A stretch of 64,000 bases of DNA from Leisingera caerulea DSM 24564 (GTDB lineage Bacteria > Pseudomonadota > Alphaproteobacteria > Rhodobacterales > Rhodobacteraceae), in NCBI RefSeq assembly GCF_000473325.1, contig NZ_KI421513.1, positions 1,745,217 through 1,809,216 on the forward strand, in the 5' to 3' direction. Position numbers and translations under genes: made by a program. Below, one piece after another: positions 61,157 to 64,000 of this stretch (position 1 is its first letter; each line of letters starts with the position of its first letter). The notes beneath the pieces were generated by a model, which was not told where the DNA came from, made no database searches, and worked only from the letters and a program-made list of their open reading frames with translations.

Positions 61157-61654
61157 ATGAAACAGACAGCTTTGCTGGCGGCGGCACTGTCGGCTGCGGT
61201 GGCCTTGCCCGCGGCTGCCCAAGAGGTGACGCTGGGGCTGGGGTATTCCGACTATCACCGGGATGCGGCGGAAGACAGCGCGGTGTTCGCGGTGGATTAC
61301 CTGCACGCGCCGTTCCACGAGCGCGGGCGGCTGTCGGCCCGCTTTGGCGCCGCGCTGGAAGTGCAGGAGGCGGGCGACGTGTTTGCCGGTGTCGGCATCA
61401 GCGGCGTGATTGATCTGAACAATGACTGGTTCATCGAGACCAGCGTGATGCCCGGAGCCTATCACGAAAGCTCTGCGGCCAACGACCTGGGGTCCACCTT
61501 TGAAATCCGCAGCCTGGTGGCGGTGGGCAAGCGGTTCCGCAACGGCAGGGCAGTGTCTCTGGCGTTCAGCCACAAATCCAACGCCTCGACCGCGGATGAT
61601 AACCCCGGGGTGAATTCGCTGACCCTGCGCTGGCACATCCCGCTGGGCGGCTGA
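61157..61654 (+). CDS. PagL-like outer-membrane acyloxyacyl hydrolase
   Basis: A 165-residue protein with a signal peptide (MKQTALLAAALSAAVALPAA) and an eight-stranded beta-barrel pattern ending in the aromatic-rich strand LTLRWHIP. SLAFSHKSNAST holds the His-x-Ser pair of the PagL active site (His139, Ser141). The catalytic glutamate expected about 12 residues later is not obvious: that position looks like Asn153 (NPGVNS). PagL removes the 3-O acyl chain of lipid A. Activity here is uncertain. Confidence 0.75.
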   Translation: MKQTALLAAALSAAVALPAAAQEVTLGLGYSDYHRDAAEDSAVFAVDYLHAPFHERGRLSARFGAALEVQEAGDVFAGVGISGVIDLNNDWFIETSVMPGAYHESSAANDLGSTFEIRSLVAVGKRFRNGRAVSLAFSHKSNASTADDNPGVNSLTLRWHIPLGG

Positions 61655-61759
61655 GGCACAGCGGCTGCCCGGCCGGACGGGGCCGGCGCGCGGCGCGGGA
61701 TTGATTTCCCGCGCAACATTCGGCACACCGGGGCGGAAACCTGAAAGCAAGGCCCGCCC

Positions 61760-62551
61760 ATGACCCGCATTGATGCCAAATTCGCTGAATTGAACGCCGC
61801 CGGAAAGAAAGCCTTTGTCACCTATGTGATGGCAGGGGACCCGGACTATGAGACCTCGCTGGAGGTGGTGAAGGGGCTGCCGGGCGCCGGTGTGGACATC
61901 ATCGAGCTGGGCCTGCCGTTCACCGATCCGATGGCGGACGGCCCGACCATTCAGCTGGCCGGCCAGCGGGCGCTGGATGGCGGCATGACGCTGGAAAAGA
62001 CGCTGCAGCTGGCGGCCGACTTCCGCAAGGAAGACGACACCACCCCGATCGTGCTGATGGGGTATTACAACCCGATCTACAACCGCGGCGTGGACAAATT
62101 CCTGGAAGACGCCAAGGCCGCGGGCATCGACGGGCTGATCGTGGTGGACCTGCCGCCGGAAGAGGACGAAGAGCTGTGCATCCCGGCGCAGAAGGCGGGG
62201 CTGAACTTTATCCGCCTGGCGACCCCGACCACCGATGATGCACGCCTGCCCAAGGTGCTGCAGAACACCTCCGGCTTTGTCTATTACGTCTCGATAACCG
62301 GCATCACCGGCGCGGCAGAGGCTGAGGCCGGCGACGTCGGCCCGGAGGTCGCCCGCATCAAGGCGGCGACCGACCTGCCGATCATCGTGGGCTTTGGCAT
62401 CAACACGCCCGAGAAAGCGCAAAACATTGCCTCGATCTCTGATGGCGCGGTGGTGGGCAGTGCCATCGTCAGCCAGATCGCGTCGGGCAAGTCGCCGGAG
62501 GAGGTGCTGGCGTTTGTGAAGTCCCTCGCGGACGGCGCGCATAAGGGCTGA
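61760..62551 (+). CDS. trpA: tryptophan synthase alpha chain
   Basis: A 263-residue TIM barrel that cleaves indole-3-glycerol phosphate to indole for TrpB. The catalytic residues lie in [19 protein letters not shown] (Glu and Asp), with [12 protein letters not shown] and [12 protein letters not shown] for phosphate binding. The start is the ATG after AAAGCAAGGCCCGCCC. It is a single gene closed by a terminator at 62631. Confidence 0.97.
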   Translation: MTRIDAKFAELNAAGKKAFVTYVMAGDPDYETSLEVVKGLPGAGVDIIELGLPFTDPMADGPTIQLAGQRALDGGMTLEKTLQLAADFRKEDDTTPIVLMGYYNPIYNRGVDKFLEDAKAAGIDGLIVVDLPPEEDEELCIPAQKAGLNFIRLATPTTDDARLPKVLQNTSGFVYYVSITGITGAAEAEAGDVGPEVARIKAATDLPIIVGFGINTPEKAQNIASISDGAVVGSAIVSQIASGKSPEEVLAFVKSLADGAHKG

Positions 62552-62630
62552 GTTTCAAAACACTTCGGGCGGCACCCTCTCGTGGGGAGGGCCGGGCGGT
62601 CCGAGTGCAAGATGCGGCAATAGTTGAGGA

Positions 62631-62656
62631 AACCGCGCCTTCGGGTGCGGTTTTTT
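62631..62656 (+). terminator. trpA terminator
   Basis: AACCGCGCC, loop TTC, GGGTGCGG and TTTTTT form a strong intrinsic terminator 80 bp past the trpA stop. Confidence 0.82.
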
Positions 62657-62704
62657 GCATTTTTAGGGGTGCGGCAAAGGCAGCGTTGCTTTTGCCGGGC
62701 CGGA

Positions 62705-62725
62705 TTGGTAAAAAAACTTTACCAA
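62705..62725. promoter_or_regulatory. palindromic operator candidate upstream of lldD
   Basis: TTGGTAAA and TTTACCAA are perfect inverted halves around five bases. TGGT...ACCA is the recognition pattern of FadR/LldR-type GntR proteins, which repress lactate genes. It lies 22 bp before the lldD start. No GntR gene lies next to lldD within the window. Confidence 0.6.
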
Positions 62726-62746
62726 ACGAAAGCGGGAGACAGTCCG

Positions 62747-63913
62747 GTGCCGGTGATCACCAATATCAACGACCTCAAGCGCATCTATGAACGCCGCGTG
62801 CCGCGGATGTTCTATGACTATGCCGAAAGCGGCAGCTGGACAGAACAGACTTTCCGCGAGAACACCTCGGACTTTGAGCAGATCCGCCTGCGTCAGCGGG
62901 TGGCGGTGGATATGACCGGACGCACCACCGCGTCCCAAATGATCGGCCAGGATGTGGCGATGCCGGTGGCGCTGGCGCCGGTGGGGCTGACGGGGATGCA
63001 GCACGCCGACGGCGAGATCAAGGCGGCCAAGGCGGCTGAGGAATTCGGGGTGCCGTTCACGCTCTCCACCATGTCGATCAACTCGATCGAGGAAGTGGCG
63101 GAGGCGACCTCCAAACCCTTCTGGTTCCAGCTTTATACGATGAAGGATGAGGATTATATCCGCCGCCTGATCCAGCGCGCCAAGGATGCCAAATGCTCCG
63201 CCCTGGTGATCACGCTGGATTTGCAGATCCTGGGCCAGCGCCACAAGGATCTGAAGAACGGCCTGTCGGCGCCGCCGAAGCTGACGCCCAGAACCATTGC
63301 CAACCTGATGACCAAATGGGCCTGGGGTATCGAGATGCTGGGCGCCAAGCGGCGTAATTTCGGCAATATCGTGGGCCACGTGCAGGGGGTCTCCGACACC
63401 TCGCAGCTGGGGGTCTGGACGGCAGAGCAGTTCGACCCGGCGCTGGACTGGGGCAAGGTCGAAAAGCTGATGGAGATGTGGGGCGGCAAGGTGATCCTGA
63501 AGGGAATCCTGGACGCCGAAGATGCCAGGATGGCGGCCAAGCTGGGGGCTGATGCCATCGTGGTCTCCAACCACGGCGGGCGGCAGCTGGACGGGGCGCT
63601 GAGCTCAATCCGGATGCTGCCGGAGATCATGGATGCCGTCGGCAATGACGTCGAGGTGCATCTGGACAGCGGTATCCGTTCCGGCCAGGACGTGCTGAAG
63701 GCGCTGGCGCTGGGGGCCAAAGGCACCATGATCGGGCGTGCCTTTGTCTATGGCCTGGGGGCCATGGGGCAGCAGGGCGTGACCGCTGCGCTGGACGTGA
63801 TTCGCAAGGAGCTGGACACCACCATGGCGCTGTGCGGCGAACGCTCTGTCGATGGCCTGGGCCGCCATAATCTGTTGATCCCCGAGGATTTCGGCGGCCG
63901 CTGGCAGGAATAA
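62747..63913 (+). CDS. lldD: FMN-dependent L-lactate dehydrogenase
   Basis: A 388-residue alpha-hydroxy-acid oxidase family protein. Motifs: PVALAPVGLTGMQHADGEIK, then FWFQLYTMKDEDYIRRLI, then SNHGGRQLDG with the catalytic histidine and the substrate-binding Arg, and the FMN-phosphate end DSGIRSGQDVLKALALGAKG. It oxidises L-lactate to pyruvate and passes electrons to the respiratory chain. I choose a GTG start (MPVITNINDL) because GGGAG lies eight bases upstream; the frame is open another 41 codons through the terminator and operator. Confidence 0.93.
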   Translation: MPVITNINDLKRIYERRVPRMFYDYAESGSWTEQTFRENTSDFEQIRLRQRVAVDMTGRTTASQMIGQDVAMPVALAPVGLTGMQHADGEIKAAKAAEEFGVPFTLSTMSINSIEEVAEATSKPFWFQLYTMKDEDYIRRLIQRAKDAKCSALVITLDLQILGQRHKDLKNGLSAPPKLTPRTIANLMTKWAWGIEMLGAKRRNFGNIVGHVQGVSDTSQLGVWTAEQFDPALDWGKVEKLMEMWGGKVILKGILDAEDARMAAKLGADAIVVSNHGGRQLDGALSSIRMLPEIMDAVGNDVEVHLDSGIRSGQDVLKALALGAKGTMIGRAFVYGLGAMGQQGVTAALDVIRKELDTTMALCGERSVDGLGRHNLLIPEDFGGRWQE

Positions 63914-64000
63914 CGTGGTTGGACACCCGGGCAGGGGGCGTTCCGCGGGCTTTGCCCCCTTCCCAAACAGCGGCATCCGGTTTATAGGCACGGCTTCACG

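Overview
The window is high-GC alphaproteobacterial DNA. The gene set points to an aerobic marine Rhodobacteraceae of the roseobacter group (Leisingera/Phaeobacter/Ruegeria-like): two TRAP transporters, an aerobic indolepyruvate oxidoreductase, a NepR/EcfG/PhyR stress locus, an rpsA-to-ihfB-to-lapA-to-trpF-to-trpB backbone, DUF1328 proteins and an ExoD protein. Family assignments come from motifs and remembered family features; no database search was possible.

Region 1 (1-10,000) is accessory. Two sets of IS debris (an IS3-type C-terminal remnant at 205-470, and an IS5/IS3 chimera at 9,577-9,907) bracket a DUF995-like protein, an RTX protein, a surface-polysaccharide pair (a GH18-like/NodB/GT2 fusion plus a Tat-exported DUF3131 protein) and a lipoprotein with a fungal-looking double-psi-barrel-type domain.

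Region 2 (10,009-15,841) is the most unusual locus. A complete response-regulator receiver domain is fused to a full-length Glu/Leu dehydrogenase, and next to it is a hybrid histidine kinase (CHASE-GAF-PAS-HisKA-HATPase-REC-REC-HPt). I infer a phosphorelay whose output is an amino-acid dehydrogenase instead of a DNA-binding protein.

Region 3 (15,868-31,554) is catabolic: TRAP transporter 1; iorB-iorA with a MarR regulator and an isatin-hydrolase-like cyclase (probable aromatic/indole catabolism); an NCS1 permease with a hydantoin-racemase-like enzyme and a divergent GntR; and TRAP transporter 2 with a divergent HutC-type regulator. Candidate operators (14-bp and 20-bp perfect palindromes, and a motif shared by two promoters) lie in the intergenic gaps.

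Region 4 (31,583-43,357) is a general-stress-response island. It holds nepR-ecfG-histidine kinase-phospholipase D, divergent from phyR, with a PRC-barrel protein, ExoD, an entericidin-like lipoprotein, Dps, two DUF1328 proteins, an AI-2E-type transporter, a Crp-type regulator and a degenerate receiver protein. I find eight GGAAC-N16/17-sGTT-type promoter candidates here, four with a perfect CGTT -10 element upstream of a recognisable gene or leader.

Region 5 (43,663-51,422) has an orphan sensor kinase with two periplasmic solute-binding domains, a MarR gene with two operator-like palindromes, a self-sufficient reductive dehalogenase fused to a ferredoxin reductase and ferredoxin, and an HxlR/nitroreductase divergent pair.

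Region 6 (51,618-63,913) is backbone: rpsA, ihfB, lapA, trpF, trpB, ychF, trpA and lldD, with a PRMT7-like protein arginine methyltransferase inserted between rpsA and ihfB. I found no rRNA, tRNA, CRISPR array or intact mobile element.
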